A DNA stretch of 64,000 nt from Streptomyces brevispora (GCF_007829885.1 NZ_VIWW01000001.1:3968001-4032000), one strand, 5' to 3'. Positions 34,421 through 44,229 are shown, counted from the first letter of the stretch. Notes: generated by a model from the letters alone, not told the origin. Translations and numbers: made by a program.

Positions 34421-34466
34421 ATCGGGGCCCGGGTGAGCGGCTTCGGCTGCTCACCCGGGCCCCGAT
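34421..34466 (+). terminator. Hairpin between lipoprotein and ABC-ATPase genes
   Basis: An 18-base arm (34421-34438) pairs perfectly with 34449-34466. The loop contains GGCTTCGGCT, which can add to the stem. Placed right after the binding-protein gene, it should reduce readthrough into the ATPase gene, which has its own operator at 34539. This would give the excess of binding protein over membrane components usual for ABC importers. Confidence 0.8.
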
Positions 34467-34538
34467 TCATGTACCCCCGCGACGGGGGTCACCGGCCCCG
34501 GTACGTCACCTGTGAACAGGTGGCCAACGATTCGGCGA

Positions 34539-34554
34539 CGCTACGCGCGTAGCG
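34539..34554. promoter_or_regulatory. Nucleoside-regulon operator, copy 2 (perfect palindrome)
   Basis: CGCTACGCGCGTAGCG is a perfect 16-base palindrome about 86 bases before the first possible codon of the ABC ATPase gene. Its core CTACGCGCGTAG is identical to the copy ahead of adenosine deaminase at 54197. Confidence 0.8.
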
Positions 34555-34666
34555 CCCGCTCGGGCGCGGTACCTTTTTCCGCCCCCGCAATCGGCACCCC
34601 ACCGCCTCCGCCCTCCGCTCCTGTCAAGGAGAGTGCGCCATCAACGCGTCCAGCAGTCCTCATGCC

Positions 34667-36253
34667 GTGGAGCTCCGCGGCATCACCAAGCGGTTCCCCG
34701 GGGTCGTGGCCAACCACGACATCGACATCACCGTGCGCCGCGGCACCGTCCACGCTCTCGTCGGTGAGAACGGCGCCGGCAAGTCCACTCTGATGAAGAT
34801 CCTGTACGGCATGCAGAAGCCGGACGAGGGCACCATCGCGGTGGACGGCGAACAGGTCACGTTCTCCAACCCGGGCGATGCCATCGACCGCGGCATCGGC
34901 ATGGTGCACCAGCACTTCATGCTCGCCGACTACCTCACCGTCCTGGAGAACGTCGTACTCGGCTCCGAGAAGCTGTACGGCATCGGCGACCGGGCCCGCG
35001 CGAAGATCAGGGAGATCTCCGACTCCTACGGTCTCGGCGTCCGGCCCGACGTCATGGTCGAGGACCTCGGTGTCGCCGACCGCCAGCGCGTGGAGATCCT
35101 CAAGGTCCTCTACCGCGGCGCCCGCACGCTGATCCTCGACGAGCCCACCGCCGTCCTCGTACCGCAGGAGGTCGAGGCACTCTTCGACAACCTGCGCGAG
35201 CTCAAGGCCGAGGGCCTGACCGTCATCTTCATCTCGCACAAGCTGGGTGAGGTGCTGTCGGTCGCCGACGAGATCACCGTCATCCGGCGCGGCACGACCG
35301 TGGGCACCGCCGACCCGAAGCACACCACGACCAAGCAGCTCGCCGAGCTGATGGTCGGCAGTGAGCTGCCATCGCCGGAGACCCGCGAGTCGACCGTCAC
35401 CGACACGCCGATGCTGACCGTCGACGGGCTGCGGCTGACCGCCACCGACCCGGACGGGGTGGTGCGTGCCGTGCTCGACGGCATCACCTTCACCATCCAC
35501 AAGGGCGAGGTGCTCGGCATCGCGGGTGTCGAGGGCAACGGCCAGTCCGAACTGGTCGACGCCATCATGGGCATGCGCTCCCTCGACGCGGGCTCCCTCT
35601 CGCTGGACGGCACGGACATCTCCCGCACGCCGACGCGCAAGCGCCGCGAGGACGGGATGGCCGTCATCCCCGAGGACCGGCACCGGCACGGACTGCTGCT
35701 GGAGGCCCCGCTCTGGGAGAACCGGATCCTCGGCCACGTCACCGAGCGCCCCAACAGCAAGGGCGCCTTCCTCGACCTCAGGGCGGCCCGCGCCGACACC
35801 GAGCGGATCGTGCGCGAGTACGACGTGCGCACCCCCGGCATCGAGGTCACCGCGGCCTCGCTCTCCGGCGGCAACCAGCAGAAGCTGATCGTCGGCCGCG
35901 AGATGAGCCACTCGCCCAAGCTCCTGATCGCCGCGCACCCGACCCGGGGCGTGGACGTCGGCGCACAGGCGCAGATCTGGGACCAGATCCGCGAGGCGCG
36001 CCGCGACGGACTCGCGGTGCTGCTGATCTCCGCCGACCTGGACGAGCTGATCGGGCTCTCCGACACCCTGCGCGTCATGTACCGCGGCGGACTGGTCGCG
36101 GACGCCGACCCCGCGACCGTCACCCCCGAGGAGCTCGGCTCGGCGATGACGGGCGCGGCCGGCGGCCACCTCGAAGCGCCTGAGGGTGACGGCGGATCCG
36201 CCGCCCCCACCACGGACGACACCGACCCCCAGGACGGGGGAGAGGACCGATGA
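34667..36253 (+). CDS. Nucleoside ABC importer, double ATPase subunit
   Basis: The ATPase has two fused ABC domains like RbsA/YufO. The first (about 1-240) has Walker A GENGAGKST, a degenerate signature (LGVADRQRVEILK) and Walker B LILDEPTAVL. The second (about 250-500) has a degenerate Walker A (GVEGNGQSE), signature LSGGNQQK and LLIAAHPTRGVDVG, so only one site is fully canonical. The start is unclear. GTG 34667 has no ribosome site, whereas AAGGAG at 34626-34631 sits 8 bases before an in-frame ATC at 34640, which would add nine residues. The stop overlaps the next ATG (ATGA). Confidence 0.92.
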   Translation: MELRGITKRFPGVVANHDIDITVRRGTVHALVGENGAGKSTLMKILYGMQKPDEGTIAVDGEQVTFSNPGDAIDRGIGMVHQHFMLADYLTVLENVVLGSEKLYGIGDRARAKIREISDSYGLGVRPDVMVEDLGVADRQRVEILKVLYRGARTLILDEPTAVLVPQEVEALFDNLRELKAEGLTVIFISHKLGEVLSVADEITVIRRGTTVGTADPKHTTTKQLAELMVGSELPSPETRESTVTDTPMLTVDGLRLTATDPDGVVRAVLDGITFTIHKGEVLGIAGVEGNGQSELVDAIMGMRSLDAGSLSLDGTDISRTPTRKRREDGMAVIPEDRHRHGLLLEAPLWENRILGHVTERPNSKGAFLDLRAARADTERIVREYDVRTPGIEVTAASLSGGNQQKLIVGREMSHSPKLLIAAHPTRGVDVGAQAQIWDQIREARRDGLAVLLISADLDELIGLSDTLRVMYRGGLVADADPATVTPEELGSAMTGAAGGHLEAPEGDGGSAAPTTDDTDPQDGGEDR

Positions 36254-37365
36254 AGAAGATCGACAAGGAGCGGCTGCTCCTGGGGATCGCGGCCCCCGTA
36301 CTCGCGATCGTGGTCGCCTTCCTGGTGACGGCACTCGTGCTCGCCGCCACCGGCAAGGAGCCGTTCAGCGCCTTCGGCATCATGTTCGACTACGGGGTGA
36401 AGTCGGACAGCCAGGTCTACATCCTGAACAAGGCGACGACGTACTACCTCGCGGGTCTCGCGGTGGCCGTCGGCTTCCGGATGAACCTCTTCAACATCGG
36501 CGTCGACGGCCAGTACCGCCTCGCCGCCTTCTTCGCCGCCGCGGTCGGCGGCGCGCTGACCCTGCCCGGCGCCCTCCAGATCCCGCTGATCATCCTCACC
36601 GCGATGATCGTCGGCGCGATGTGGGCCGGCATCGCCGGTGTCCTCAAGGTCACCCGGGGCGTCAGCGAGGTCGTCTCGACGATCATGCTGAACGCCATCG
36701 CCACCGCGATCATCGGCTACCTGCTCCAGCAGAACCGCCTCGGTCACCTCGACGAGGCCGGCACCAAGATCTCCACCAAGCCGCTCCCGGAGTCCTCGCA
36801 CTTCTTCGAGTTCCCGACCACCCCGACGCCCATCTGGGGCTTCATCGTGGTCGCGGTCGTCGCGGGCGTCGCCTACTGGTTCACGCTCTCGCGCACCCGG
36901 TTCGGCTTCGACCTGCGCACCGTCGGCCAGTCCGGCACCGCCGCCGAGGCCAGCGGCGTGAACGTCAAGCGGATGGTCGTCACCTCGATGCTCATCTCGG
37001 GCGCCGTGGCAGGCCTGATCGGCATGCCCACGCTGCTCAACGACAGCTTCGAGTACAGCGGCGACTTCCCGGTCGGCATCGGCTTCACCGGTATCGCCAT
37101 CGCCCTCCTCGGCCGCAACCACCCCATCGGCATCGCGCTCGGCGCGCTGCTCTGGGGCTTCCTGGAGCGCGGCACCGGAAAGCTGGAGTTCGAGGGGTAC
37201 GACAAGGAGATCGTCGGCGTGATCCAGGGCGTCATCGTCCTGTGCGTCGTCATCGCCTACGAAGTCGTCCGCCGCTACGGACTCAAGCGCCAGCAGAGCA
37301 AGGTCGGCGCGGAACTCGCCGCACAGGCCGCCCGTAACTCCGACCAGCAGGAGGTGTCGGCGTGA
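36250..37365 (+). CDS. Nucleoside ABC importer permease 1
   Basis: This 371-residue permease of the branched-chain/ribose class (BPD_transp_2) has eight to ten spans. Characteristic segments are YYLAGLAVAVGFRMNLFNIGVDGQ, TRGVSEVVSTIMLNAIAT and GFTGIAIALLGRNHPIGIALGALLWG. It pairs with the second permease to form the channel for nucleosides bound by the upstream lipoprotein. ATG 36250 overlaps the ATPase stop, and its own stop overlaps the next GTG, so all subunits are translationally coupled. Confidence 0.93.
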   Translation: MKKIDKERLLLGIAAPVLAIVVAFLVTALVLAATGKEPFSAFGIMFDYGVKSDSQVYILNKATTYYLAGLAVAVGFRMNLFNIGVDGQYRLAAFFAAAVGGALTLPGALQIPLIILTAMIVGAMWAGIAGVLKVTRGVSEVVSTIMLNAIATAIIGYLLQQNRLGHLDEAGTKISTKPLPESSHFFEFPTTPTPIWGFIVVAVVAGVAYWFTLSRTRFGFDLRTVGQSGTAAEASGVNVKRMVVTSMLISGAVAGLIGMPTLLNDSFEYSGDFPVGIGFTGIAIALLGRNHPIGIALGALLWGFLERGTGKLEFEGYDKEIVGVIQGVIVLCVVIAYEVVRRYGLKRQQSKVGAELAAQAARNSDQQEVSA

Positions 37366-38651
37366 CCGTCACGGCGACTTCCACCCCGCCCCCCGCGGCC
37401 CCCAAGGTCTCCGGCGGCAAGAGCGGCCGCACCCGCCTCTCCTTCCCCGTCGTCCTCCTGATCATCGCGGGCGTGCTGCTCGCGCTGTCCGCCGTGCGCG
37501 CCATCACCGGCGCGCAGGACGTCACCTCGGCCGGACAGATCAGCGCCGCCCTCGCGATGGCCGTGCCGATCGGCCTCGCCGGTCTCGGCGGCCTCTGGGC
37601 GGAGCGGGCCGGCGTGGTCAACATCGGCCTCGAAGGCATGATGATCCTGGGCACCTTCTTCGGCGCCTGGGCCGGCTGGCAGACCAACCCCTGGCTCGGC
37701 GTGCTCGCCGGTGTCGTCGGCGGCATGCTCGGCGGGCTGCTGCACGCGGTGGCGACCGTCACCTTCGGCGTCGACCACATCATCTCCGGCATCGCCATCA
37801 ACATCCTGGCGCTCGGCTTCACCACCTACTTCGCCAAGCTCTGGTTCAACACCGGCGAGGCCGCGGCCAAGGGCGGCTCGCCCAAGCAGTCCCCACCGGC
37901 CGACGACATCACCTCGGTGACGATCCCGGGCCTCTCCGACTGGCTGCACTCCATCGAGAAACACCACTGGTTCTTCGTCTCCGACCTGGCCGGAGTCCTC
38001 GGCGGCCTGGTCACCAACGTGTCGCTGCTGACGATCGTGGCCGCGCTCCTCTTCGTCGTGACGTTCTTCGTCCTGTGGAAGACCGCGTTCGGCCTGCGGC
38101 TGCGCTCCTGCGGCGAGAACCCGGTGGCCGCCGAGTCGCTCGGCGTCAACGTCTACACGTACAAGTACATCGCGGTGATCATCTCCGGCGGCATGGCCGG
38201 GCTGGGCGGCGCCTTCCTCTCCCTGGTCACCTCGCACATCTACAACGAGGGACAGACCGGCGGGCGCGGATACATCGGTCTCGCCGCGATGATCTTCGGC
38301 AACTGGCGGCCCGGCGGACTCGCCATGGGCGCGGGCCTGTTCGGCTTCGCCGACGCGCTCCAGCTGCGCAACGGCGGCGAGTCCGTCCACGCGCTGCTCC
38401 TGCTGCTCGTGGTCGTGCTGGCCGGGATCGCGGCCTGGAAGCTCTACCGCAAGAGCTTCGTACAGGGCGTCATCAGCGCGGTCATCGCCGCCGCCGTCCT
38501 GGTCTGGTACCTCGCCACGGACACCGTGCCCACCGAGTTCGTGAGCGCGACCCCGTACATCGTCACGCTGCTCGTCCTCTCGCTCTCCGCACAGCGGCTG
38601 CGGATGCCGAAGGCGGACGGCATGCGCTACCGCAAGGGACAGGGCAAGTGA
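37362..38651 (+). CDS. Nucleoside ABC importer permease 2
   Basis: This second BPD_transp_2 permease is 429 residues long. It shows the family hallmarks AERAGVVNIGLEGMMILGTFFGAWAG, FGVDHIISGIAINILALGFT and LGVNVYTYKYIAVIISGGMAGLGGAFLSL. A long N-terminal tail of about 25 polar residues precedes the first span. The GTG start overlaps the previous stop (GTGA), and its own stop overlaps the cytidine deaminase GTG, tying uptake to catabolism in one transcript. Confidence 0.93.
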   Translation: MTVTATSTPPPAAPKVSGGKSGRTRLSFPVVLLIIAGVLLALSAVRAITGAQDVTSAGQISAALAMAVPIGLAGLGGLWAERAGVVNIGLEGMMILGTFFGAWAGWQTNPWLGVLAGVVGGMLGGLLHAVATVTFGVDHIISGIAINILALGFTTYFAKLWFNTGEAAAKGGSPKQSPPADDITSVTIPGLSDWLHSIEKHHWFFVSDLAGVLGGLVTNVSLLTIVAALLFVVTFFVLWKTAFGLRLRSCGENPVAAESLGVNVYTYKYIAVIISGGMAGLGGAFLSLVTSHIYNEGQTGGRGYIGLAAMIFGNWRPGGLAMGAGLFGFADALQLRNGGESVHALLLLLVVVLAGIAAWKLYRKSFVQGVISAVIAAAVLVWYLATDTVPTEFVSATPYIVTLLVLSLSAQRLRMPKADGMRYRKGQGK

Positions 38652-39070
38652 CGCCCACCGCCGGAGCGGGCGCCACCGCCGTGGCGGGGGCCGACTGGGA
38701 CGCCCTGCGGGCCGCCGCCCGGGACGCCATGTCCCGGGCGTACGCGCCCTACTCGGGCTACCCGGTCGGCGTCGCCGCACGCGTCGACGACGGCCGCACG
38801 ATCGTCGGCTGCAACGTCGAGAACGCCTCGTACGGCATCGGGCTGTGCGCCGAGTGCGGACTGGTCTCCCAGCTGCACGCCACCGGTGGCGGCCGGCTGA
38901 CCCACTTCACCTGCGTGGACGGGGCGGGCGAGATCCTGGTGCCGTGCGGCAGGTGCAGACAGCTGCTGTACGAGTTCGGCGGGCCGGAGCTCGTCCTGGA
39001 GACCCCGGACGGATTCCGTACCCTCGACGAGATGCTCCCGCAGGCGTTCGGACCGTCGCACCTCGGTTAG
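38648..39070 (+). CDS. cdd: Cytidine deaminase
   Basis: This enzyme converts cytidine and deoxycytidine to uridine and deoxyuridine. The 140-residue protein has the zinc site of the homotetrameric class: CNVENASYGIGLCAECGLVSQL (catalytic Glu and first Cys ligand in CAE) and VPCGRCRQLLYEFG (second and third Cys ligands). The substrate loop AYAPYSGYPVGVAA is also conserved. GTG 38648 overlaps the stop of the second permease. About 130 bases separate it from thymidine phosphorylase, with an operator in the gap. Confidence 0.95.
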   Translation: MTPTAGAGATAVAGADWDALRAAARDAMSRAYAPYSGYPVGVAARVDDGRTIVGCNVENASYGIGLCAECGLVSQLHATGGGRLTHFTCVDGAGEILVPCGRCRQLLYEFGGPELVLETPDGFRTLDEMLPQAFGPSHLG

Positions 39071-39138
39071 CGACGCGGCGACGCGCTGCCCCACCGCCGG
39101 ACGGGCGGACATCCTGCCCGTCCGGCGGTTCTCTTATC

Positions 39139-39154
39139 CTCTATGCGCGTAGAG
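39139..39154. promoter_or_regulatory. Nucleoside-regulon operator, copy 3
   Basis: CTCTATGCGCGTAGAG is a 16-base near-perfect palindrome (one mismatch in the core) 45 bases before the thymidine phosphorylase ATG. It shares TA(C/T)GCGCGTA with the other three copies. Confidence 0.75.
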
Positions 39155-39199
39155 TCAACGGGACTCATGCGTACGTACCGGCCGGAAGGACTCCAGGAC

Positions 39200-40477
39200 A
39201 TGGACGCCATCTCCGTCATCCGCACCAAGCGGGACCGAGGCGAGCTGACCCCCGAGCAGATCGACTGGGTCATCGACGCGTACACCCGCGGTGAGGTCGC
39301 CGACGAGCAGATGTCCGCGCTGGCCATGGCGATCCTCCTGAACGGCATGAACCGTACGGAGATCGCCCGCTGGACCGCCGCCATGATCGCCTCCGGCGAG
39401 CGGATGAACTTCTCCGCGCTCTCCCGCCCCACCACCGACAAGCACTCCACCGGCGGCGTCGGCGACAAGATCACCCTGCCGCTCGCCCCGTTGGTCGCCG
39501 CCTGCGGCGCCGCCGTGCCGCAGCTCAGCGGACGCGGCCTCGGCCACACCGGCGGCACCCTCGACAAGCTGGAGTCCATTCCCGGCTGGCGCGCCCACAT
39601 CACCAATGCCGAGATGCTCGACGTCCTCGACACCACCGGCGCGGTCATCTGCGCGGCGGGCGACGGACTCGCCCCCGCCGACAAGAAGCTGTACGCGCTC
39701 CGCGATGTCACCGGCACCGTCGAGGCCATCCCGCTGATCGCCAGCTCGATCATGTCCAAGAAGATCGCCGAGGGCACCGGCGCACTCGTCCTGGACGTCA
39801 AGGTCGGCTCCGGCGCCTTCATGAAGACCATCGAGGACGCCCGCGAACTGGCCTCCACCATGGTCGCCCTGGGCACCGACAGCGGAGTGCGCACGGTCGC
39901 GCTGCTCACCGACATGTCCACCCCGCTCGGCCTGACCGCGGGCAACGCCCTGGAGGTCCGCGAGTCGGTCGAGGTGCTGGCCGGCGGCGGTCCGAAGGAC
40001 GTCATCGACCTCACCCTGGCCCTCGCCCGCGAAATGCTGGACGCGGCCGGACTCAAGGACGCCGACCCGGAGAAGGCCCTCGCGGACGGCTCCGCGATGG
40101 ACGTCTGGCGCCGGATGATCTCCGCCCAGGGCGGCGACCCGGACGCCACGCTCCCGGTCGCCCGCGAACAGCACGTCGTGACGGCCCCGTCGTCCGGCGT
40201 ACTGACCCGCCTGGACGCGTACGGCGTCGGTGTCGCCGCCTGGCGCCTCGGCGCGGGCCGCGCCCGCAAGGAGGACCCGGTGCAGGCGGGCGCGGGCGTC
40301 GAGCTGCACGCCAAGCCCGGCGACACGGTGACCGCCGGACAGCCGCTGCTGACGCTGCACACGGACACCCCGGAGAAGTTCGAGTACGCGCTGGGGGCGC
40401 TGCCCGACGCGTACGACATCGCCCCGTCCGGCACGCTGTTCACCGCCACCCCGGTGGTACGCGAGCGCATCGCGTAA
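39200..40477 (+). CDS. deoA: Thymidine phosphorylase
   Basis: This enzyme phosphorolyses thymidine and deoxyuridine to the base and deoxyribose-1-phosphate. The 425-residue length and the motif SGRGLGHTGGTLDKLESIPGW (nucleoside phosphorylase signature, about residues 111-131) are diagnostic. HSTGGVGDKITLPLAP binds phosphate, and SSIMSKKIAEGTGALVLDVKVG is also conserved. ATG 39200 gives the family start MDAISVIRTKRDRGELT, preceded by GGAAGGA; ATG 39167 upstream is possible but unlikely. It has its own operator and ends at a strong terminator shared with the convergent subtilase gene. Confidence 0.94.
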   Translation: MDAISVIRTKRDRGELTPEQIDWVIDAYTRGEVADEQMSALAMAILLNGMNRTEIARWTAAMIASGERMNFSALSRPTTDKHSTGGVGDKITLPLAPLVAACGAAVPQLSGRGLGHTGGTLDKLESIPGWRAHITNAEMLDVLDTTGAVICAAGDGLAPADKKLYALRDVTGTVEAIPLIASSIMSKKIAEGTGALVLDVKVGSGAFMKTIEDARELASTMVALGTDSGVRTVALLTDMSTPLGLTAGNALEVRESVEVLAGGGPKDVIDLTLALAREMLDAAGLKDADPEKALADGSAMDVWRRMISAQGGDPDATLPVAREQHVVTAPSSGVLTRLDAYGVGVAAWRLGAGRARKEDPVQAGAGVELHAKPGDTVTAGQPLLTLHTDTPEKFEYALGALPDAYDIAPSGTLFTATPVVRERIA

Positions 40478-40495
40478 CCGCGGAGCCGACGCGAA

Positions 40496-40534
40496 CGGCC
40501 CGCCGGGACGGTGAGACACCGTCCCGGCGGGCCG
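40496..40534. terminator. Bidirectional terminator between deoA and subtilase genes
   Basis: An 18-base perfect stem (40496-40513 with 40517-40534) with a three-base loop lies between the convergent stop codons. It is followed by a short T run (CTTTC). Confidence 0.85.
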
Positions 40535-40568
40535 CTTTCACGCGGTCAGGCTGTGTACCGCTGATCGG

Positions 40569-43500
40569 CTACTTGCCGAAGTAGGCGTTGTAGATCGCCA
40601 CCGAGGACGTGTTGCCCTTCTTGTCGGTGACCGTGGCCTTGAAGGACACCGACTTCTTCTTGGCCGGGTTCTTCATGGCGATCCTGCCCTTCTTGACCGC
40701 CGTCTTCTTCCAGGTCTTCCCGCCGTCGTAACTGACCGACACCGTGAGCGACTTGAGGTTCTTCCCGGCTGCCGCACCCTGCACCGTCACCGGCACGGAC
40801 ACGGCCTTGCCCGCCTTGGCCGTGCTGTCCGACGCCACCTCGGGAGTGAAGCGGACCATGGAGACCGGCAGCTGGGCGTAGTCCGAGATCGTCCGGCCGG
40901 AGCGGAAGGTCCAGCTCGCGTCGATCCGGGTGGAGACCGAGGCGACGTCGGCACCGCGCCGCACCGACGTGGTCAGCCGGTAGTCGGCGGCGGCGGACGG
41001 CACGACGAAGGGCGTCTCGCCCGACAGCGGGTCGGTGTTCCTGGCGAACTCCTTGCCGTTGCGGTAGAGCACGGTCTTCACCGAGCTGTACACGGAGTCG
41101 CCGGCGTTCCGGTGGCCGTCGGCGACCAGCGGCAGCGCCCCCGTGAGCTCGTTGCCGTTGCGGAAGACCCCGAACCTGGCGTTGACGTACGGCCCGAACA
41201 CGGCGGTGTTCACGGTCTTCACGTACGTCCCGCCCGCCTTGAGGGCCTGTGGGGCACCGAGGGAGTACCAGGCGTCGGTCTGCGGGAAGCCTTCGTCGTC
41301 GAGCGCGCCGTTCTGGCTGAAGTCGAAGCTCCACTTCACCTTGTCCGCGGTGGAGACGTAGGCCGTGGTGGTCGACGGGAGCTTCTGGGTGGTCAGGGCC
41401 GCCCAGCCGCTGAACGAGTCGGGCAGCTCGCCCCACGCGCCGATGTCACCGGTCTTGCCCTTGACGGACGAACCGGCGCGGATCGTGACCTTGGCGAGCT
41501 GGCCGCTGCTGAACGCGCGGCGGTAGCCGGTCGCCGCCTGGCTCACCGGGCCGCCGACCGTGATGTCGTACCGGGTCGCCGCGCCCTTGGTCCAACTGCC
41601 GGTCCAGTGCTGCGAGAGCTGGATGCCGGTCGTCTTCGGGCCGAGGTGCGCGGTGCGCAGCGGCTTGAACGAGTCGAGCAGCAAGCCGTAGGAGTAGACG
41701 CCGTCCTCGGTCTCGAACTGGAGGTCGGGCAAGGCGAGCACTGACTTCGCACCGGTCGCCGGAACGGTGATGTCAACCGGCTTGGCCAGGCGCGCGTCGA
41801 AGGTCACCGTGGTGTTCTTGGTGACCTTCAGATGGGGCTGGGTGATCCAGTCGACGCCCTTGTTGTCGTTGTTCGGGGCGACGTACACGGCCGAGTTCAG
41901 CACGTACCCGCCCTTGGGGACGCGGAGCTTGGCCGTGCCGTTGACCACCTCGGGGGACTCCCGCACATCGGTCCCGCCGCCGGTGATGCCGTAGACGTCC
42001 CCGGTGGTGTACCGGGCCGGCTTGCCGTCACGCCCGATGGTCTTGAGCGTGAGGTCGTACGACTCGCGCTCGCGATTGACCGCGGCGGCGGTGCGGACGG
42101 TCTGACCGCCGCCCGTCGCGACGACGTACGCGGAGTAGTTGCCGTCGGCCGTGCCGCCGAGCCTGGTGTTCACGGTCAGCGGCACCTCGGCGGTGCCGCC
42201 CGCCGGTACGGTCACCCGGTCGGCGCCGAGGGTGAAGAACCCGGCCGGGGCCGGCTTACCCGCCGGGCCGGTGGCCTGGACGGCGAGCGAGAGCGTGACA
42301 TCGGTCGTACCGAGGTTGCGGTACGACACCTTCCTGGCGACCGGCACGTCATCGGTGTGCGGCCACTGCTGGACGCCGTAGCTCAGCGACACCGGGTCGG
42401 CGACGACGGACTGAGTGATCGCCCGGTCGACGGCGATCCGGCCCGAGCCCTGCTCGAAGGGGGTGTACTTCCCCGGCTTCGTGGAGGCCGTGAGCGCACC
42501 CTTGAGTTCGGTGTACTTCCACTGCGGGTGCTGCTGCTTGAGCAGCGCCGCGGCGCCCGCGACGTGCGGCGTCGCCATCGACGTACCGGAGATCGTCAGA
42601 TAGCCCGGCGGGTTCTGGCCGACCTCCCTGTCGATGACGGAGCCGGGGGAGGCGGCCGCCGTGATGTCCACGCCGGGAGCGGTGACATCGGGCTTGATCG
42701 CGTTGTCACCGACCCGGGGACCCCGGCTGGAGAAGTCCGCCAGCACGTTCTTGCCGTCGACGGCCCCGACGGTCAGCGCGGCGTCCGCGCTGCCGGGGGA
42801 GCCGACCGTGCCCGCCATGTCGCCCTCGTTGCCCGACGCGATGGCGAAGAGTACGCCGCTGTCGGCGGAGAGTTTGTTGACCGCGGCCTCCAGGGGATCG
42901 ATCCCCGGGGTGTCCGAGCCGCCGAGGCTCAGGTTGATGACATCGGCGCCCTGCGCGACCGCCCACTCCATACCGGCCAGGATTCCGGAGTCGTCGCCGA
43001 AACCGTCGTCGTCGAGGACCTTGCCCTCGAGGAGCTTGGCGCCCGGGGCCACGCCCTTGAACCTGCCGCCCGACTTCGCGCCCGTACCGGCCGCGATCGA
43101 GGAGACGTGGGTGCCGTGGCCGAAGTGGTCCTTCAGGTCGGGTGTGCCGGAGAAGTTCTTCGACGCGAGGATCTGGCCCTTGAGGTCCGGGTGGGTGGCG
43201 TCCGCACCGGTGTCCAGGACGGCGATCCGGACGCCCTTGCCGGTGTAGCCCGCCTTCCAGGCGGTCGGCGCGCCGATCTGCGGGACGCTCTTGTCGAGGC
43301 TCGCCCGGCGTACGCCGTCCAGCCACACTCTGTCGATGCCGGCGGCGGTGGTCCGCTGGGCGCTGCCCGACGGCTTGCTGGTGAGCGCCTGCCAGATGGA
43401 GCGGGCGTCCTCCCGCGGGGTGGCCACGGACTGGGCGTTGAGCGACTTCAGCACGGGCCCGACCCTGGTGGCGCCCGCGTCGCGGACCTCCGCCCTCGCG

Positions 43501-43922
43501 GCCGCGGCCTCGGCGCCCCGGTAGGAGACGATCAGTTTCAGGCCCGACTTCTGCGCCCTGCGGTTCTCTGCCCGGTTCAGCTCCGTGACGTCGAACAGCC
43601 GACGGTCCAGCCTTCCGGAACCGATGAGCCGGTGTGCGTCGGCCGGGACGAGCAGGGTGTGCCCGTTTCGTATCTGCCGCTGCACGGGTATGTGTTCGCG
43701 CCCCGCCGCGGGACGGAAGCCCACGACCCGGCCCTTGGCGTCCACCGTGACGCGGTCACCGGTGATGAGCGTGAGCTGATGCCGGGCGCCGGACGTGCCG
43801 TCAGCCGACCGCGACGGGCCGTTGCCACCGGCCATGGCCGGGGTGGTCAGCCCGGCCGCGAGCGCCACGGCCGCGGCCGTGGCGACGGCTGAAACACACG
43901 CTCTTGTGACGTGTCTGCGCAA
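40569..43922 (-). CDS. Secreted S8 subtilisin-like serine protease
   Basis: This large extracellular protease (1117 residues) has a signal peptide (residues 1-31, ending AMAGG) and a propeptide of about 175 residues. The catalytic domain spans about 220-480. The triad is visible: Asp in IAVLDTGADATHP (about 237), His in HFGHGTHVSSIAAG (about 270), Ser in SGTSMATPHVAGAAALL (about 445). The oxyanion Asn is in AIASGNEGD. The remaining 600 residues are beta-rich, Ig/Fn3-like segments rich in Thr, Ser and Gly, ending in a domain with KSLTVSVSYDGGKTWKK. It probably degrades proteins outside the mycelium. No membrane anchor or sorting signal follows. Confidence 0.93.
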   Translation of the reverse strand: MRRHVTRACVSAVATAAAVALAAGLTTPAMAGGNGPSRSADGTSGARHQLTLITGDRVTVDAKGRVVGFRPAAGREHIPVQRQIRNGHTLLVPADAHRLIGSGRLDRRLFDVTELNRAENRRAQKSGLKLIVSYRGAEAAAARAEVRDAGATRVGPVLKSLNAQSVATPREDARSIWQALTSKPSGSAQRTTAAGIDRVWLDGVRRASLDKSVPQIGAPTAWKAGYTGKGVRIAVLDTGADATHPDLKGQILASKNFSGTPDLKDHFGHGTHVSSIAAGTGAKSGGRFKGVAPGAKLLEGKVLDDDGFGDDSGILAGMEWAVAQGADVINLSLGGSDTPGIDPLEAAVNKLSADSGVLFAIASGNEGDMAGTVGSPGSADAALTVGAVDGKNVLADFSSRGPRVGDNAIKPDVTAPGVDITAAASPGSVIDREVGQNPPGYLTISGTSMATPHVAGAAALLKQQHPQWKYTELKGALTASTKPGKYTPFEQGSGRIAVDRAITQSVVADPVSLSYGVQQWPHTDDVPVARKVSYRNLGTTDVTLSLAVQATGPAGKPAPAGFFTLGADRVTVPAGGTAEVPLTVNTRLGGTADGNYSAYVVATGGGQTVRTAAAVNRERESYDLTLKTIGRDGKPARYTTGDVYGITGGGTDVRESPEVVNGTAKLRVPKGGYVLNSAVYVAPNNDNKGVDWITQPHLKVTKNTTVTFDARLAKPVDITVPATGAKSVLALPDLQFETEDGVYSYGLLLDSFKPLRTAHLGPKTTGIQLSQHWTGSWTKGAATRYDITVGGPVSQAATGYRRAFSSGQLAKVTIRAGSSVKGKTGDIGAWGELPDSFSGWAALTTQKLPSTTTAYVSTADKVKWSFDFSQNGALDDEGFPQTDAWYSLGAPQALKAGGTYVKTVNTAVFGPYVNARFGVFRNGNELTGALPLVADGHRNAGDSVYSSVKTVLYRNGKEFARNTDPLSGETPFVVPSAAADYRLTTSVRRGADVASVSTRIDASWTFRSGRTISDYAQLPVSMVRFTPEVASDSTAKAGKAVSVPVTVQGAAAGKNLKSLTVSVSYDGGKTWKKTAVKKGRIAMKNPAKKKSVSFKATVTDKKGNTSSVAIYNAYFGK

Positions 43923-44229
43923 CTCTCCCCCTGGAGAATCAGGCGGCCCTGCGAGAGGGCCACTGGGCAGTCGGCTCCGGTGCGCGCACCTGAGCCGGCT
44001 GTTTCACCCGTATAGAGGGGAGATCTGACCGAATTGGTTCACAGCAAGCACACAGATGTACGGAGTTGGCGAAACTCCGTCGTTGGTCGGTCGGCCTCTG
44101 CGGGACGGGAAACGGCAGTGATGACGGTGATCGGGGAGGCCCATGGGCAGATAGGGGCACCAGGACGCCCTCTGGGAAGCCGGAGAAGAGCCTTCGGAAG
44201 TTTGGTGAAAAGCGGGGAGCGGCGCGGCG
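43923..44229. promoter_or_regulatory. Divergent spacer between subtilase and STAS genes
   Basis: These 307 bases separate two divergently transcribed genes. The part nearest 44025-44065 (GACCGAATTGGTTCACAGCA) is the most A/T-rich and the likeliest promoter. GGGGAG at 44214-44219 is the ribosome site of the STAS gene. I see no clear operator and no small gene. Confidence 0.4.
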
